Assembly: GCA_022925895.1 (NCBI GenBank)
Contig: JAKSYS010000057.1
Location: 88,785 to 152,784 of the forward strand
From: Fragilaria crotonensis
Lineage: Eukaryota; Bacillariophyta; Fragilariophyceae; Fragilariales; Fragilariaceae
Length of the DNA: 64,000 bases
Direction: 5' to 3'
A model generated the notes under the pieces. The model ran no database searches and had not been told where the DNA came from. It was given only the letters and a program-made list of their open reading frames with translations. The translations under genes were made by a program, and so were the position numbers. This document shows positions 41,342 through 52,843 of this stretch, one piece after another (position 1 is the stretch's first letter; the number at the start of each line of letters is the position of its first letter).

Positions 41342-42115
41342 TCAGACAATTTTGGATTCTGACGCTGCATCTTGATTCTCACCACCATCCACTTTCATTT
41401 CCAGCTCATTGGGATAGGTTGGATAGGACGCAACAGTATTGCTTGTTGTAGTATTTGTCCCGTTCATGGTCACACGGACGTAAATGGCAGCCGATACAAA
41501 CACCAGAGAAGATACCAACCATAGGCAAGATGAGAACAATGCTGCACCAGCCTCGGAATCGGCGTACTGTCCACCAAGTGACACGTAGCTCAGAATGACA
41601 TCGGTCAGAGAACCAAAGATCCAAAAGACATCTCCTGTACGCAAATAGAATCGCAACAATCGTCCAATTTCACTGCGTTTCAGAATGAATTGACCAATGG
41701 CTTCCATCAAGAATAAATGAACCGATATGCAATTCATCACCTTGCTGGCAAGTATGTCCTGGATGGCAACACTTAGGATACCAAAGACACCGGCCAGAAT
41801 CATAATGGCGCCCATGATGCGGGGAATGAGGAGCATGTCAATGACACCAACGACGGAGAATAAAAAGGCAGCAAACAAGGACACCAACATGAATTTGGTT
41901 CCACGCAGAGGATGATTGAGACCGACTGCCGCAACCACCACGTAACAGGCAGATGCCACCATGAATAGAATCTTGGAGGTAAAGTCCAACATGAAGGTTC
42001 GGAAATCAGGGTAAGGAGGCTGACTAGTCATCGTTTCAACCTCGAGTTTTTGTAGCCCTGGTTCCTGCTGGCGTCCCTCAGAAACGATTGAGTCGTCGAA
42101 GGCTGTGGCGGTCAT
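41342..42115 (-). CDS. Six-transmembrane protein of unknown function
   Basis: The 257-residue protein starts at the ATG at 42115. A hydrophilic N-terminus of about 45 residues is followed by six hydrophobic segments at about 48-66, 75-95, 98-118, 127-145, 162-180 and 191-213, then a Thr/Asn-rich hydrophilic tail. Both ends are probably on the same side of the membrane. No transporter motif is recognised. Decayed copies of its 5' part and promoter region follow each of the two ankyrin gene copies (48415-48860 and 56725-57010). This intact copy is therefore one member of a duplicated module. Confidence 0.8.
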   Translation of the reverse strand: MTATAFDDSIVSEGRQQEPGLQKLEVETMTSQPPYPDFRTFMLDFTSKILFMVASACYVVVAAVGLNHPLRGTKFMLVSLFAAFLFSVVGVIDMLLIPRIMGAIMILAGVFGILSVAIQDILASKVMNCISVHLFLMEAIGQFILKRSEIGRLLRFYLRTGDVFWIFGSLTDVILSYVSLGGQYADSEAGAALFSSCLWLVSSLVFVSAAIYVRVTMNGTNTTTSNTVASYPTYPNELEMKVDGGENQDAASESKIV

Positions 42116-42643
42116 TTAGTGAGGTTACTTCTGTCCAACGAACAATCCGCGAACTGGAGTTGTTGAATCAGCAATCAGTACTCCGAGTACTCCAGCAGCA
42201 GGCACGCTCCTCTTGTCAATGGGTGTCCTCGGGATCAGATGGGTGAGGTAATACTACCGACTAGAACCTACGAGTATGATAGAAACTATGGGTGGAGTTT
42301 CAACACAATCCTTTTTGTCCTTGTTGGTGTCCTTGATTGGTGTCCTGACTTTGGCATTACATAGGTTGTGTACTGGCGTTTTTGCCAAGTCTCCTGCTCC
42401 CCAAGTCTCCTGCGCGCGCAAACGCTAACCCACATTTACCGCCATATTGCCAGTGCTCGAGTACAGTGTGCAGTAGTCTATATTGTCGATGGATTCTGAT
42501 GACGCAACTGGTATGGCTGGTTTCACTCTCGACCATCCTCGCGTACAGCTCGGTATGTTTTATGCTACGCATACAAAATCCCAGAGTAAAATTCCGCCGA
42601 ATAATTCTGCAATCCATATCTTTTTTGTTACACATTCACACTC

Positions 42644-45600
42644 TCACAATCGTAGTAAGTCACCTTCGACCCTTGCATTCCTCAACTCGGAATGAACAAA
42701 GCCGCTGTCAAAATCAAGAACGCACCGATGACTCCTGAAGTCTTTCTTCACCCTTTCGATGTCGGAGTATGATAAAAGTTCCTGTTTGATGTGAGTTGTT
42801 GGAATTGGGGCATCACGAATCCTGGCGGTGGCAGAAGAATTTGGATCCTCATTTACCGCGGCAGCAGCTACTTGCTGCTGCAGTTGTTCAAGATGATGGT
42901 ACGTGCATATATATGCTCGCGCTCGTGATGCAAACTTCTCAATCCTCTCTTTTGTTAGAACCTGTATGGGGCACGTGCAATCTTTGACAAGCTGTTTAAA
43001 GTTGTCACGACCTCGTTTCCTTGACAATGGCATACGTCGATAGAATGCTTTGGCATGTGCCCAGCTGTACTCAACGCCCTCACCAGCCAACTCCGCGTGA
43101 AACTTTGGCGTTAGATTAACCACAACTCCAAGCTGAGAACCTAGAAACTGAAGAGCGGTTTCCTCTTCTTTGAAATCATAACATTCGGCAAGAAGGTGTC
43201 GAAGTGAGTAACGTAAGTCCACAATGCCGGTGATTGCGTCTTTTCTTCCTTCGAGAGTGTATTGTTCTAATGATGCTCTGTTGATCAGTCCTCGCTCCCC
43301 CAGAACTTGCAGGAGGCCTTTAGGCTTTCCCTCCCATCCCGGAGCAATCTGTTCCTTTACATCGACTACGTCAATGCCATTGTTCCTCGCAAAATCTTGA
43401 AGCTCTTTTTTTGTATACCCTCGTTGCTGTTGAAGCGTCACTCCCTTATCTTTTAGAGCCTCAAGGAGCACCTTCTTGGACCTTTCAACAACTTTGGTTT
43501 TGCCTGTCGGTCGGTCATGGCGTTGAATTCTCTGCTGATGGTCCGATAAATACCATGGACCGACATCATCAACTTGAAACACCAAGGATTGAGTGTCCGC
43601 AACGCGTAGTGAAGGTAAGTGTGGACCGAGAAACCCGTCTTCTTTCATGATTGTCGTATCTCTCATTCTTGGCTGCGCTCCTCCGTAGGACTTCGACATT
43701 TGTTGAGCACTAAGTGCGTGCTCGCGTTGGCGAGCATGCCCCTGACTGTGATCAAACATAAACACCAAGTCATAATTCGGATACAGCACTTGCAAACAAT
43801 CAACGACGTCTTCAAATTGAAGACTCATGTGATATGAGTTCCAGTAGCCTTCATTGTTGATCCCAATAAACAAGTATTTTACGAATGGAGATTCCGTCAA
43901 GACCGGTTTGTTGATAGTTCCCAAAATCTCCATCGCTGCGTGCTTATCAGTGTAAGTTGCTGTGCTTGCTCGCCTCTCAGAATTAATCTTCGCTAACTCA
44001 TCGCTTGTCAACAGTCTGCCAAATCCGAATTCTCTAGATACGAATGCCGACAACATATAGCCATCTCCTTCGGACTTTGGGAGTAGCGGTCTCTGACCTT
44101 TCGGGCCGATCCAAGTCTTCGCTCCCAACAAATACTGAGCAAATACGCTTTCATCTTGCCCAACAATCATGATTGGCCGGCTCCGTGCTTTTGAAGACAC
44201 TCGTATGCTAGTTGTTGCTTTGACGTCATCCAGCCTTCTTGCCAATGCAGCATCGGCACCTCCTCGAATACGATTCCAGTAGTCGATGTGGAATTCGATT
44301 CGTTGTTCATTACCGACGATGTCAAAATAGCTGTGTCCGAATCCGATATCCAAATCTGTAATAGTCATAGCTTCACTAAGAGAAACTTGTATCCATCGAT
44401 TACAATAGGGTTCTAACTCAGTCAGGTAGTTCTTGCAGAACTGTGTACGATCGCCACAACGTCGTCCCGTTCGTGACCATCGACGTAGAAACTCTTTCGT
44501 CGCGTGTCGTACCGAAAGCCAAGTAGACGCATCCAGCGCCAGCATGCCGTTGAGAAGCTCATCTTTTCAAGTCTATGAGCATGAAGGAACAAGCTATTAA
44601 GAACTTCTTGGTTGTTGTGGTCGTTATCGGCAGGTTGCGGTGTGTCACTCATGGTAGTACTACTAGTTGTACTAGTATCCGCGGCCGTTGCCTCAGCAAC
44701 CTCCTCATCCTTCTGCCACTCCGATGCAAGTCTCGGTATAACGGTAGAAACAATGAAGTCGTGTAAACCTTCTATTGTTAGGGTCGCTAAGTTTTTGACT
44801 CCGAAAGCAACAATCTGGTCTTTTGCATCGGGGAATATCTCCAGCAGCCTTGGCAGGGGTCGCTTCCCACATTGGACGTATGGGTTCGGGTGGGGAAAAC
44901 ATTCGAGCTTCCTGAAGATGATGTTCCATTGTGCAATGGTCTTAAAAAAGTAGCCTGATGCATCCCGAGACTATTCAACGTTTGACAAGCTACTTTGCAG
45001 CAGTGATGCCACGTCCATTCATTCATGTTGGTGAGTGCAAGTTGGTAAGCCAAACAGAGAAAAATCGCCCTTTGTCGAATTTCAAAGACTTCTGCCTTTG
45101 TACAGATATTGTCGGGGTCTCCACCTTTCACAATAGCACGCCAGCTATCTTTGCTCTCGTGAACGGCCTGAAGCTGAATGATGCGGCGCTCCAAGGCCTC
45201 CTGGGGACTTTCAAGATTCGTCGTATCAGTATTGTCGACAATGGCACCTCCATTGTACTCCCTCGGTCTGATGAGCTGATAAGCTTCTGGACTTTCTGGC
45301 CAATACAAACATGATGGTGATTGAGCAACATTATCAACCCTTTGGCGCTTTAGAGGGGAAGCATTCTCGTTTTCATTGGTGCCAGGATGCCCAACTCTTG
45401 TTGTTGGCAGTACTGGAGCATTTTCGACAGTACTCGGTCTCCCTCTTGTTGATGGAATTACAAGAACATTTGCAGCATGTTGGAGGACTCTTTCCTTCCA
45501 TGTGCCATTTAAAGGGCGCGGGTAAGCCACCTGTCTTGTTTCATCAGTGAAATAGTAGAAGTATTGGTGTTGGTAATTGATACGGAACACGCCGGTCGCG

Positions 45601-45836
45601 TTTGATCCGTCAAACCTTGTCATGAGTTCTCCAAATAAACTCGACTTTGACATGGCGGTATTAAATTTTCGCACGTCAATGATGAGAGAGCCATCAATGT
45701 GACCAGACTTTCTTATTGCTTCAACCCAAGTTGCAGCAGGAAGCCAACAATTGGACATTCGAGGCCCATACGTGTCATCGGCACGAAGCAACATGACAGC
45801 CCTGAACAAAACGGTGTGGATGCCTTTGTCAGACAT
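42644..45836 (-). pseudogene. DDE transposase gene of a large eukaryotic family, two frame breaks
   Basis: Three frames in a row encode one protein. The 5' frame runs from the ATG at 45836 to 44787 and contains EWTWHHCCKVACQTLNSLG. The second, from about 44945, reads QWNIIFRKLECFPHPNPYVQ, GKRPLPRLLEIFPDAKDQ and, near 44480, FYVDGHERDDVV. The third runs from about 44460 to 42644 and carries the catalytic core: first Asp in IVGQDESVF (near 44155), second Asp in VFMFDHSQGHAR (near 43750), and Glu in VEYSWAHAK (near 43060). GFRY...DGHERDDVV and FPHPNP motifs are, from memory, typical of a transposase-like DDE family common in basidiomycetes, related to IS630/Tc1. The first break is at a T TTT TTA site in the -1 direction; the second needs one base near 44462. 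Terminal repeats were not found. Confidence 0.7.
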
Positions 45837-45859
45837 CAGTGCAATCAACCTCACTTAGT

Positions 45860-46374
45860 CAGTTGGCTTGCCAAGTGTATTGAGAAGGCTCCTGTCAGGG
45901 CTGGGTTGATTGCAAAGAGTGTAGGTGTCGCGAACGACGGCGTGCAATATCATTGTAGAACCCTTGCTTCCAGCACGACAACATACTCTAAACGTGACGT
46001 CACAGACGCAGCAAATCTTCTCTTCTGTACAATTAATACTGCAGCCTGCGCCAGGTTTCTTTGACGTGAAACCAGCCATACAAGTGTACTTGTAGACTAC
46101 AGCAGCATAAAAATATGCATTCTGGCGAATGTACCGTATTCTCTTTTGACGCCGATCAAGCTGATTCGTGCCATCACATTGCATGCAAACCTGTGTACAT
46201 TCTGGATCATTGTCATAACCTCAGCACATTTGCTTGATTCACACTGGAGTACTTCATTCTATCAACAATTGCGTGTCTTACAACAAGTGTTCATATACTT
46301 GCATTCACTTGTCTGACAGTTGAATCTGGCGCACAGCTCTTCCCAAAAATCAGAACTGCTTTCAATTAATCACC
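45860..46374. other. Promoter region of the ankyrin gene
   Basis: From about 46160 on (CGTGCCATCAC, CTGTGTACATTCTGGATCATT, CAGCACATTTGCTTGAT) the DNA matches 54305-54480 upstream of the ankyrin pseudogene, so it belongs to the duplicated module. The part before that is probably transposon flank. No gene is seen. Confidence 0.5.
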
Positions 46375-47883
46375 ATGACATCAATGCTCGAAACTCAAGA
46401 CGATGGTGGTGACACCATCACACACGTGAGTGAAGAGGAGATGAATGAGAGTTTGTTCCAAAGTATCATGGAGAATAACCTTGATCGGGTTCGTGATCTG
46501 TTGAAAAATGGCGCCAATCTTCATGCAAGATACTATATAGATGATGAAACTTTGGAGAGCAGGGGAGACGAGCGTGTCAATGAAGACTATTGGTATTTCG
46601 ACTTTTATCTCGATACAGCCCTCTTGATGGCAAGCCGTCTCGGTCATTCGGACATTGTTCGCGAGTTGTTGAAGCACGAAAACTTGGACGTCAACGCCAA
46701 AGGAAACGACCATTTCACATCCCTCATGGTGGCAAGTCTATGCGGCTATTTACAGGTGGTTCGCGAGTTGTTGAAGCATGAGAATATTGATGTGAATGCT
46801 AACGGAGAAGAAGACGTCGACGAAAAAGACGGACCGGACGAAGAAATAGAATTTGAAGTAGAAGAAGTCGAAGAACTGGACAAGGAGGAAGAACTAGAAG
46901 ACGAAGAACGAGGTGTCATCTTCGAAGACGTAGAACTCGACGAAGATGACATAGATGAAGACGACATAGATGCTCACGATGCAGACGGTCGAACACCCCT
47001 CATTCTGGCTCGATGGAGTGGTCATTTGGACGTGGTTCGCGAGTTGTTGATGCACAAAAGAGTGGATGTGAATGCCAAACACCACTGCTCGGGCTATACA
47101 GCGCTCCACGGGGCGAGCAAAGACGGTCGTGTGGATATTGTTCGCGAGCTGTTAAAGCACAATAAGGTGAATGTCAATGCCGCAGACAACTTCGATCGCA
47201 CACCGCTCATGCTGGCAAGCATGTACGATCGTCCTGAGGTGGTGCGGGAGTTGTTGAAGCACGAAGACGTTTACGTAAATGCTGAACAAGGACTCGGTTT
47301 CACAGCCCTCTTCATTGCGAGTCGATATGGCCGTGTAGAGGTGGTTCGAGAGATGTTGAAACACAATGTTGAGAATGTGCAGCTGGTTGGCGATATGCGC
47401 AAACATGTGGATGTCAACGCCAAAGACATACGCGGTTTCACATCCCTCACCGCAGCGAGCTACAACGGTCGTTTAGAAGTCGTTCGCGGGTTGTTGATGC
47501 ACGAGAAGGTGAATGTGAATGCACAAGATAAGCGGGGCCGCACAGCGTTGCTGTGGGCCAGCTATGTGGGTTACTGGGCGATTGTTCGTGAGTTCCTCAA
47601 ATACCATGACGTCGACGTCAATGCCAAAGGCTCGCAAGGTAATACTCCTATTTTCTGGGCAACCTTAAGGGGGCAGTTGGATGTAGTTCGCGACATTTTG
47701 AAACACGAGAAACTGGATGTACTTCACAAGAATAAAGCCGGATCTACAGTTCTTGATATTGCTCGCAAGAGTGCGAAGCTGTCTGATATCGCTAGTCTTT
47801 TGGAGCAACATCTTAAGCAACCTTCACGTCATCTCGAAAATCATGCATCGTTGCGTCCAAATAGGAAAAGGAAACATGCCTGA
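46375..47883 (+). CDS. Ankyrin-repeat protein, 502 residues
   Basis: The frame starts at the ATG at 46375. About ten ankyrin repeats can be read, of the type TPLMLASMYDRPEVVRELLK followed by HxxVDVNA. The first repeats lie near residues 22-60 and 80-140. An insert at about 143-201 is almost purely acidic (Asp/Glu). The other repeats run to about residue 485. The C-terminus is basic (NRKRKHA) and may be a nuclear signal. Ankyrin arrays bind proteins; the partner is unknown. No signal peptide or kinase or other domain is visible. A decayed second copy is at 54496-56064, and the 5' flanks of both copies match. The repeats are unusually uniform, which favours internal duplication. Confidence 0.9.
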   Translation: MTSMLETQDDGGDTITHVSEEEMNESLFQSIMENNLDRVRDLLKNGANLHARYYIDDETLESRGDERVNEDYWYFDFYLDTALLMASRLGHSDIVRELLKHENLDVNAKGNDHFTSLMVASLCGYLQVVRELLKHENIDVNANGEEDVDEKDGPDEEIEFEVEEVEELDKEEELEDEERGVIFEDVELDEDDIDEDDIDAHDADGRTPLILARWSGHLDVVRELLMHKRVDVNAKHHCSGYTALHGASKDGRVDIVRELLKHNKVNVNAADNFDRTPLMLASMYDRPEVVRELLKHEDVYVNAEQGLGFTALFIASRYGRVEVVREMLKHNVENVQLVGDMRKHVDVNAKDIRGFTSLTAASYNGRLEVVRGLLMHEKVNVNAQDKRGRTALLWASYVGYWAIVREFLKYHDVDVNAKGSQGNTPIFWATLRGQLDVVRDILKHEKLDVLHKNKAGSTVLDIARKSAKLSDIASLLEQHLKQPSRHLENHASLRPNRKRKHA

Positions 47884-48414
47884 GACAAAGTTGATGCTTT
47901 TTTTTCAACAAAAAGGCTGTTATACTTGATGAATTAGAGTGATCAAAAGTTTGACGGCAACTCAACACTATGTTAGTCAGATTAACTACATAGGAGTGGA
48001 AGTAATTGATAGACCTCAATCAATGTACAGCTGTTCTCGCATCGCTCTTTGTACTAGCAGCACTCCTGCCTATCTCCGACCCCGAATCGATGTTACTGAG
48101 AACATCCTCATAGCGGCATGGAATCAAAGGCTCACGTAATCATAGACCCACCAACATGTCACCAACGACATGCAGTGTCGGCTGTCAAATAAGGAAGTAC
48201 TTTTGGCGAGCTTTGATGGCCAAGTCGCAATTGCAACGACAGGAATCACGGCAGCAACTTCATCTCTCTCCATAACTTATTTACTATGGTTGTTATTGCG
48301 ACATCTTTCTCCAGAGGGCGTCGATCCTATTGAAATCCGTTGGAGGTGTTGCCATCGCTTCTTGTCGTCAGAGTCTTTGTCATCAGGGACTCTTTGGTGC
48401 CCATACTGAGATTG
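47884..48414. other. 3' flank of the ankyrin gene, part of duplicated module
   Basis: No gene. Words such as ATTGATAGACCTCAATCAATG, TGATGGCCAAGTCGCAATTG and GCGACATCTTTCTCCAGAGG recur at 56226-56640 downstream of the ankyrin pseudogene. Confidence 0.55.
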
Positions 48415-48860
48415 CGCATCTTCTTGCAAGAACAATACTCAACACACCGGCCGGCGCCCAATTTGGTACCACAGGCAAGTGGATGATTGACACTGACTGC
48501 CGCAATCACCGCATAACAGACGGATGCCTCTTGGAAGAAATATCCAATATGAAGGTTCGGAAATCAGATTAGCGCGACAGATCTGTCATCGTTTCAACCT
48601 CGAGTTTTTGCAGCTCTGTTTCCTGCTGTCGTTCAGCAGGAACGATTGAATCTTCGAAGGCTGCGGAGGCCACCTTTATGATGTTCCTTCTGTTCAACGA
48701 ATGATCGAAGTCTACACAATCCGAGAACTGGAGCTGTTGTATCAGCAATAAGTACTTCAGTAGCAGGTACACTCCTCATGTCAATCGTTGTACTAAGGGT
48801 CGGAGGGGTGAGGTAATACTACCCGGAAACTAGAACATTGCACATACATGTATACGTAGC
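48415..48860 (-). pseudogene. Decayed copy of the six-TM gene (5' part and promoter)
   Basis: GACTGCCGCAATCACCGCAT, AATATGAAGGTTCGGAAATC, TCGTTTCAACCTCGAGTTTT and GAGGTAATACTACC match 41780-42290, which spans the N-terminal codons, start region and upstream DNA of the intact gene. Membrane-segment codons 3' of this are lost, and the remaining frame has indels. The start region around 48660 has lost its clean ATG context. Confidence 0.75.
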
Positions 48861-48896
48861 TGGATTATTCAACGCGATCTTTCGTTGGTGTCGTTT

Positions 48897-49123
48897 CGAC
48901 GTGTGTATCCACTGCAGCGTCGAAACCAGTCTGTCTCCGTTCTTGACTTGCTGAGATTTTGTCCCCGTGGCCAACCCCTCTCAGTCTTCTTGTGACGTTG
49001 TGATGTACTCCGAGCTGGTTGGAGCACACCTTATCTAGTAGGTAAGCAAGGCTGTTCCTTTTGGCGTTGCTGGGATCTCTCCCGGCTGTAATCTTGCTCC
49101 AGTTCCCCGGATTTTTGTTTCCG
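48897..49123 (-). repeat. Split direct repeat B, terminal copy
   Basis: About 220 bp from CGACGTGTGTATCCACTGCA to TTTTTGTTTCCG match 49475-49697 almost base for base, with a few 1-2 nt indels. Confidence 0.9.
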
Positions 49124-49159
49124 AGGGGTGGGCGGGTGGTATTTTAGAACTTAGTTACT

Positions 49160-49474
49160 AGGATGATGCGATGATGCTTGCACGATTTTGACCGTTTGGT
49201 GAAAATGTGAGAGGCCTGTGTTTTCGACACTGGGCTCCAACTTCCTTTCCTTAATTCATCGTGTGGTTGGGGGCGACTTGCCTATCAGTTCCGTCACGGA
49301 CGTATCGTTGGTTCGGGATCCTCCCGAACCTGCGTGAAGGTATCCCCAATTCTCCTGGAAGTCTACTACTGTAGCGTGCTGTCTGCTACCGTAGTACGGT
49401 ACCCTGTACCCGATGACGATTCAGTTGAAGCGCAGTGCCGACTCATCGCACCGCCACTTCTTCAGACCTTGTCA
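49160..49474 (-). repeat. Split direct repeat A, internal copy
   Basis: It runs from AGGATGATGCGATGATGCTT to CAGACCTTGTCA and matches 53559-53875 with small indels. It abuts repeat B at 49474/49475. Confidence 0.9.
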
Positions 49475-49697
49475 CGACGTGTATCCACTGCAGCGTCGAA
49501 ACCAGTCTGTCTCCGTTCTTGACTTGCTGAGATTTTGTCCCCGTGGCCAACCCTCTCAGTCTTCTTGTGACGTTGTGATGTACTCCGAGCTGGTTGGAGC
49601 ACACCTTATCTAGTAGGTAAGCAAGGCTGTTCCTTTTGGCGTTGCTGGGATCTCTCCCGGCTGTAATCTTGCTCCAGTTCCCGGATTTTTGTTTCCG
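49475..49697 (-). repeat. Split direct repeat B, internal copy
   Basis: Near-identical to 48897-49123. The recombinase frame reads into it and stops at 49610, so the C-terminal tail of the recombinase is encoded by the repeat. Confidence 0.9.
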
Positions 49698-50860
49698 GTC
49701 CCACACCATTGAATGATTTGGGTTTCACTCTTCCGGTTCTCCTGCTTACTCAGTGATGGAGGTGTAGTGCTTCTATGACTACGGGTGCTCCGTCTTCTTT
49801 CCGGGACCATTGAACAAGCGGCGGCGAGTCCGGGGTCGGAGGGTGGGGCTTTTCGGGAATTTGTTGCGTCGGTAAATGTATTGAATTTTATCATGTCAGT
49901 GGACATGTTGTCGGTCCATTCAAGGACTTGGGGTCGGATGTAGACTAGGAAGGCGTCCGAGACCCATCTCCCCATCATCATTATGTCCATGACGGGGTGG
50001 TTCATCAGGAAGAGGCCCATGGCTGCTCCTGATCGGAGGAGCGGGTGCCGATGTCGACGGCGTTGAAACCGAAGGTCGGCCTGCCGCCCTTGAGGGTGCA
50101 GGTTGATCGCATGAACAATCGCAGGGCAGATCCTGTGATCTGTGAACGAACGGTTTCGAGGAATGTCGCGTTGATCGACGTATCGGGGTTCGCGTCAGGC
50201 ACACGACGGTAGATTCGCTCGACAAGCGACCGAATACGCTTGACAGGGCAGAGGACGGGGTCGGAGGTGCTGCGTTGTGTGCGTTTCTCCATCCTGACAC
50301 CGTTCTTCTGGTCTTCGAAGGTGATTGTCACCCGAGTGGCTGACGTTATCTGAGGTGAACGGTGTGGGAGCTCCCTCTTCTTGGCATCCCAGAATGTGAT
50401 ACCACGGAGTCGAACGATCCGAGTCCTACCAGTCTGCGGGGTGAGGGTGAATTCGCAGGATCGCATCGCGAAGAAGTAGGCCATTATGGCTAGTTCCGAA
50501 ATGATTGCGAATTCAGTGTCTCTCGTGATTTCCACGCTGGTCCCCGCTGTCAAGTACATTGCTCGGAGGAGCTTAGGAGTGATGGCTCGCTGTTGGTTTC
50601 GGGGTGGGTCGTCGTTCTCGTATGAACGAAAGAGTGCTCGGATGAATGGTCGGAGGTGCGAGCTTCCCGTGACGTGAATGGGGCTCGGCCGGAGATCGTT
50701 CCGAAACGCCGCAGCCAGGTGGCCTGCGGCTTGTCGGACAGTGCTTGCCACCAACGGTCGCGGACGAGTCCCTGTAACGTCCCCGTTGGTGGACCAAGTG
50801 GAGACGCGGTAACATTGAAGGAAGGCTTTGGTGTAAAGTTCGCGTTCGTTGTTGGATAGC
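49610..50860 (-). pseudogene. Tyrosine recombinase of the YR retrotransposon
   Basis: The protein is read from about 50860 (NNERELYTKAFLQCYRVST) through 50754-50005 and, after a one-base break near 50028, on to 49610. The first catalytic Arg lies in AMRSCEF (near 50462). The second box reads IGTRS followed, in the next frame, by SGAAM, then LFLMNHPVMDIMMMGRW. The nucleophile Tyr is in LVYIRPQV (near 49941). The enzyme would join the circular cDNA to the target by site-specific recombination. The break falls exactly between the second-box residues, so this copy cannot make a full enzyme. A Cys/His tail is not seen. Confidence 0.8.
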
Positions 50861-50874
50861 AGAGCGAGGAAGGG

Positions 50875-51640
50875 TCAGCTGTGTATCCGGTGTGCCTTCC
50901 AAAATCCATCGTCGCCACATCCGGTCGGCTTCCTCGTGTCTCCCTTCCTGGCAGCTTCTAAAGACAATGCTGCGATTCGCAGCACTTGTGTGACCCAACA
51001 GAGTATCTCGCTGGGCAGTTGACAAATGTCGAAATTTTCCGGCACCTGCGAGGTAAGGTTTTCCCGAAAGCGCTGAGTTAGAATGTCGTTTGGGGGATCG
51101 TCGTGCGCTAAGGGGTGGGTTTTGTCGCGGTTGTCATTTCCGGCGAACGACAGGAGATCCGCTACAACATTCGACTCGCCCTTGATGTGTTGCGATGCAA
51201 TGCAGCAGTCGTATTTCATAAGAATTGTTGCGAGGTGGCGGGCGGCAAACAAGTGCGCCTTGTGCTCCATCGACGACGATTCGAGGCCTGAAGTCTTGTA
51301 TAGCCATCCAATGGCTGACGTGTTGTCACCGATGGCGAGTATGCAGGATTGGTTGGTGTTTGAGTCCAGGCATTCCAACCAGATATTCACGATCATCCCC
51401 ACAAATTCCAGGAGGTTGTTGACTCCCTTGTGGCCATGGATGATGCTGGACCGAGGGATTTTGATCCTCCAGGCTTGGCCGGACAGACTGTAACCTCCCA
51501 GCCCGACGGGGCAGGCGTCGGACCAGCATATCCTGTCTGGTTCGCGTGTTACAATCAGGTTGAGGGAGACACCTTGGTTTGCCCTGGCCAGTATTGTCTT
51601 CCACAATCGGAGATCCTCATTCACTTCACCCTGGATCCGA
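50875..51640 (-). pseudogene. RNase H of the YR retrotransposon
   Basis: The frame starts without an ATG (GTG at 51624; the region upstream reads NRIIRIQGEVNEDLRLWK). RNase H residues: Asp in CWSDACPVG (near 51515), Glu in NNLLEFVG (near 51408) and Asp in AIGDNTSA (near 51332). ESNVVADLLS near 51165 fits the last acidic site. It follows the RT after a one-base frame change near 51645 and leads to the recombinase after another near 50880. Confidence 0.75.
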
Positions 51641-51649
51641 ATTATCCTG

Positions 51650-52843
51650 TTACTGTGTTGTCGGGAGTGAGGAGTCCCGCAGTCTTCCCAGGAAGTGGCG
51701 AGTCAACATGATGATGTAAGCCGAGTGATTTAATCGCCCGACTAACTGGTCCAGTTCTTGGAAGCGGCAGTACCCTTTCCGGGTCATATCGTCGATCTCT
51801 CCTGTCCAAGCTCGGAATTTGTCGTCTGGTAGCGTAATCAGCAGTCGCCTCGTGTCCAGCCTCCAGCCGAGGACAATTTGAACTTCTGCGGGGCTCCCTT
51901 CCGCGATGAGTTTGGTCAACGAGAGCAGTGGTCGTCTGGGTATGGGTTCTTTGTCGTCCCCTGCGTGAGGTCTGCTCGTGACGTGGATTGCAAGCGGGAC
52001 TACATGGGGTTGGGACCGACAGTTTTCGGGGGTGTCGAGGAAGACATTTATCAAGTCGTCGATGAAACCGTCGACCCTCCCTACGGGACCTGACTCGGGC
52101 ATCGGCACTTCGACGGCCATCCGTCGGCCAGTCGCGATCGCGACTGATTCGTTCTCACGCTGAGGCATCGGGGTCTCGGACTGGGCTGGGTTCCGAAGCT
52201 CCCTCGGGTTCCACTCCTTGCACCGAGAGATCTCGTTCGCCAGGTCCGTCACTATCTCCGAGAACAGGCACCAAGTGGGCGGGTTCGGGGATCCGCCGAA
52301 GGTCAGTCGCAGGGACAAGTAGGCCATTCCATTGTGGACTGCTATTGTCTGCGCTGCCGCCTCCCCACTGTGAGCTATCCTTCGGTAGGCATCACTGTAA
52401 TCGTACTTGCTGATCAAAATCCGAATCGTTGGGAATTTTAACCGAACCGCCACGATATAGTGCAGGATCCTGGGGAGACACCATCCATAAATCATTTCGA
52501 CGTACTCGGACATGTCAATCCTGTCGTTTATGGACGTTGCTGTGCCATTTTGGTTCGAGGAGAAGCTCAGGTCTTGTGTCATGCGGTACTTGATCTCCCT
52601 ATTCCCGTGTGCATCAATCGTCCACTGCTTCACCACCCCGAGCGGTTGCACTGCGGCTCCGGGTATTTGTTCCAGTATCGATACCGGTATGGGAATCGTG
52701 AAGCCGTGTGTCACGTCCTTTGCCAGAAGTTTCTGGAGTTGGTCTGCTGATTCCGTCGCCGATTTGTGGTTTCCTTTCAACAGTGTCCGTAACTCTGCTG
52801 ACTTTGTGGTCGAGGTCAGCTCCGTCTTGAACACGTAGGGCAT
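51650..52843 (-). CDS. Reverse transcriptase of the YR retrotransposon
   Basis: The frame begins at an ATG at 52843 and is intact for 397 codons. RT motifs: VVKQWTIDAHGNREIKYRMT, then first catalytic Asp in KYDYSDAYRR (near 52400), RLTFGGSPNPPTWCLFSEI, and the second Asp pair in GFIDDLINVF (near 52063), the equivalent of YxDD. FQELDQLVGRLNHSAYI marks the link to RNase H as in DIRS-like RTs. Its 5' end overlaps the 3' end of the gag frame by 28 nt in another register. Confidence 0.8.
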   Translation of the reverse strand: MPYVFKTELTSTTKSAELRTLLKGNHKSATESADQLQKLLAKDVTHGFTIPIPVSILEQIPGAAVQPLGVVKQWTIDAHGNREIKYRMTQDLSFSSNQNGTATSINDRIDMSEYVEMIYGWCLPRILHYIVAVRLKFPTIRILISKYDYSDAYRRIAHSGEAAAQTIAVHNGMAYLSLRLTFGGSPNPPTWCLFSEIVTDLANEISRCKEWNPRELRNPAQSETPMPQRENESVAIATGRRMAVEVPMPESGPVGRVDGFIDDLINVFLDTPENCRSQPHVVPLAIHVTSRPHAGDDKEPIPRRPLLSLTKLIAEGSPAEVQIVLGWRLDTRRLLITLPDDKFRAWTGEIDDMTRKGYCRFQELDQLVGRLNHSAYIIMLTRHFLGRLRDSSLPTTQ

